From Solirubrobacteraceae bacterium (GTDB taxonomy: Bacteria > Actinomycetota > Thermoleophilia > Solirubrobacterales > Solirubrobacteraceae), in the NCBI GenBank assembly GCA_030447005.1, contig JAUJME010000139.1:1-5001 (forward strand): a stretch of DNA of 5,001 bases. Direction: 5' to 3'. This document shows positions 4,504 through 5,001 of the stretch, piece after piece. A model generated the notes under the pieces. That model did no database searches and had not been told where the DNA came from. It saw only the letters and a program-made list of their open reading frames with translations. How positions within the stretch are numbered: position 1 is the first letter of the stretch; each line of letters begins with the position of its first letter. Position numbers and translations under genes: made by a program.

Positions 4504-5001
4504 CAGGCGCCCACCTCGGCGCGGATCGCGCCGGGGCCCTCGGCGGTCTTGCCCTGGCCCTCCTCGGTCGCGCCGACGAGGATCGCGATCTTGCCGAGGT
4601 GCTTGTTGTCGCGCAGGAGCTGGTGGGCCTCCGCGACGCCGTCGAAGCCCATCGTCTGCCACAGCACGGGGCGGATCTTGTTCTGCTCGATGAGGGCGTT
4701 GGCCAGGTTGGCCTCCCACGCGTTGGCGAAGTGCGAGCCGATGATCTGCTTCTGGCGCATCCACAGGTAGCGGACGTCGAAGTCGAGCGAGTAGCCCGAC
4801 GTCGCGCCGCAGATGACGACCTTGCCGAACGGCTTCACGCAGAGCACGGAGGTCGGGAAGGTCGCCTGGCCGACGTGCTCGAAGACGATGTCCGGCGCGC
4901 CGCCGAGGATCTCCTCGACGCGCTTGGAGAACCGGCGCGACTCCTTGAAGCGCGCCTTCTCCTCCTCGGGCGACTCGCCGCCGCGGCGCATCATGCCCTT
5001 G
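4503..5001 (-). CDS. Crotonyl-CoA carboxylase/reductase-like, C-terminal part
   Basis: The last 165 or so residues of a medium-chain dehydrogenase/reductase; the 5' part lies beyond the right edge. The string DIVFEHVGQATFPTS, then KVVICGATSG, then DVRYLWMRQKQIIGSHFANAWEAN matches the C-terminal Rossmann and cap portion of crotonyl-CoA carboxylase/reductases. These enzymes carry out NADPH-dependent reductive carboxylation of crotonyl-CoA to ethylmalonyl-CoA. The His in GSHFAN (codon at 4731-4733) corresponds to the CO2-anchoring His365 of the Kitasatospora setae enzyme, supporting a carboxylating form, though the other CO2-site residues are outside the window. The C-terminus ends in a Gly/Ala/Glu-rich tail. 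It is the first gene seen of a leftward three-gene run, and fits the pathway of the mutase fragment at the opposite edge. A non-carboxylating acrylyl-CoA reductase relative is the alternative. Confidence 0.85.
   Translation of the reverse strand, partial: KGMMRRGGESPEEEKARFKESRRFSKRVEEILGGAPDIVFEHVGQATFPTSVLCVKPFGKVVICGATSGYSLDFDVRYLWMRQKQIIGSHFANAWEANLANALIEQNKIRPVLWQTMGFDGVAEAHQLLRDNKHLGKIAILVGATEEGQGKTAEGPGAIRAEVGA
4511..4517 (-). promoter_or_regulatory. Shine-Dalgarno site for the small-protein gene
   Basis: On the minus strand the sequence reads GAGGTGG, sharing GAGGTG with the anti-Shine-Dalgarno complement, 7 nt before the ATG at 4503. It lies inside the end of the ccr-like coding sequence and fixes the start at the TGATG overlap. 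It contrasts with the starts of clpS, the zinc-ribbon gene and the hydrolase, which have no such site. Confidence 0.6.

Noticed and set aside
4503..4764. Extension of the 116-aa protein upstream to an ATG at 4764
   Set aside because: The extra 87 residues are Arg/Pro/Gly-rich and lie out of frame within the ccr-like coding sequence; the TGATG overlap and Shine-Dalgarno fix the start at 4503.

Overview
The window is very GC-rich DNA packed with short-gapped genes. Protein content and style suggest an actinobacterium, most likely of the Thermoleophilia/Solirubrobacterales type. Pointers are an actinobacterial-type ClpS, an actinobacterial-type sucrose phosphorylase, ethylmalonyl-CoA pathway genes, and a secreted RTX-like protein with the 'CGxGxDxVxADxxDxVxxxCE' signature common in that class. 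The taxonomic call is an inference from sequence style, not from a marker gene.

Layout, left to right. (1) The first 50 bases are the start of a minus-strand gene whose N-terminus fits ethylmalonyl-CoA mutase. A 21-bp gap separates it from a plus-strand metallo-beta-lactamase-fold hydrolase (72-908), which is followed 18 bp later by clpS (927-1213). (2) A minus-strand zf-TFIIB zinc-ribbon protein with a His-rich tail (1210-1572) converges on clpS; the two stop codons share a CTAG palindrome. (3) Divergent from it is a secreted RTX-type calcium-binding-like protein (about 1625-2545). (4) A 160-bp convergent intergenic region holds a nested palindrome made of four copies of a 16-bp sequence (2561-2675). 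(5) A minus-strand block, transcribed leftward, contains the 3' end of a crotonyl-CoA carboxylase/reductase-like gene (4503 to beyond 5001), an unrecognised 116-aa protein (4153-4503, 1-nt TGATG overlap) and a GH13_18 sucrose phosphorylase (2706-4145).

How the genes relate. Ccr and ethylmalonyl-CoA mutase are dedicated enzymes of the ethylmalonyl-CoA pathway of C2/acetyl-CoA assimilation, so the window seems to lie inside a locus for that pathway with unrelated genes between the two. ClpS is an adaptor for Clp protease. Sucrose phosphorylase would supply glucose 1-phosphate and fructose from sucrose and appears co-transcribed with ccr and the small protein.

Points deserving attention: the four-copy nested palindrome; a sucrose phosphorylase whose homology-supported start falls on a CTG codon; overlapping opposite-strand -10-like elements between the mutase and the hydrolase; and several starts with no Shine-Dalgarno but a -10-like hexamer 7-9 nt upstream, suggesting leaderless transcripts. 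I found no RNA genes, CRISPR arrays or insertion sequences. The strongest candidate for an undescribed element is the palindromic repeat; I see no evidence of a larger novel multi-gene system.
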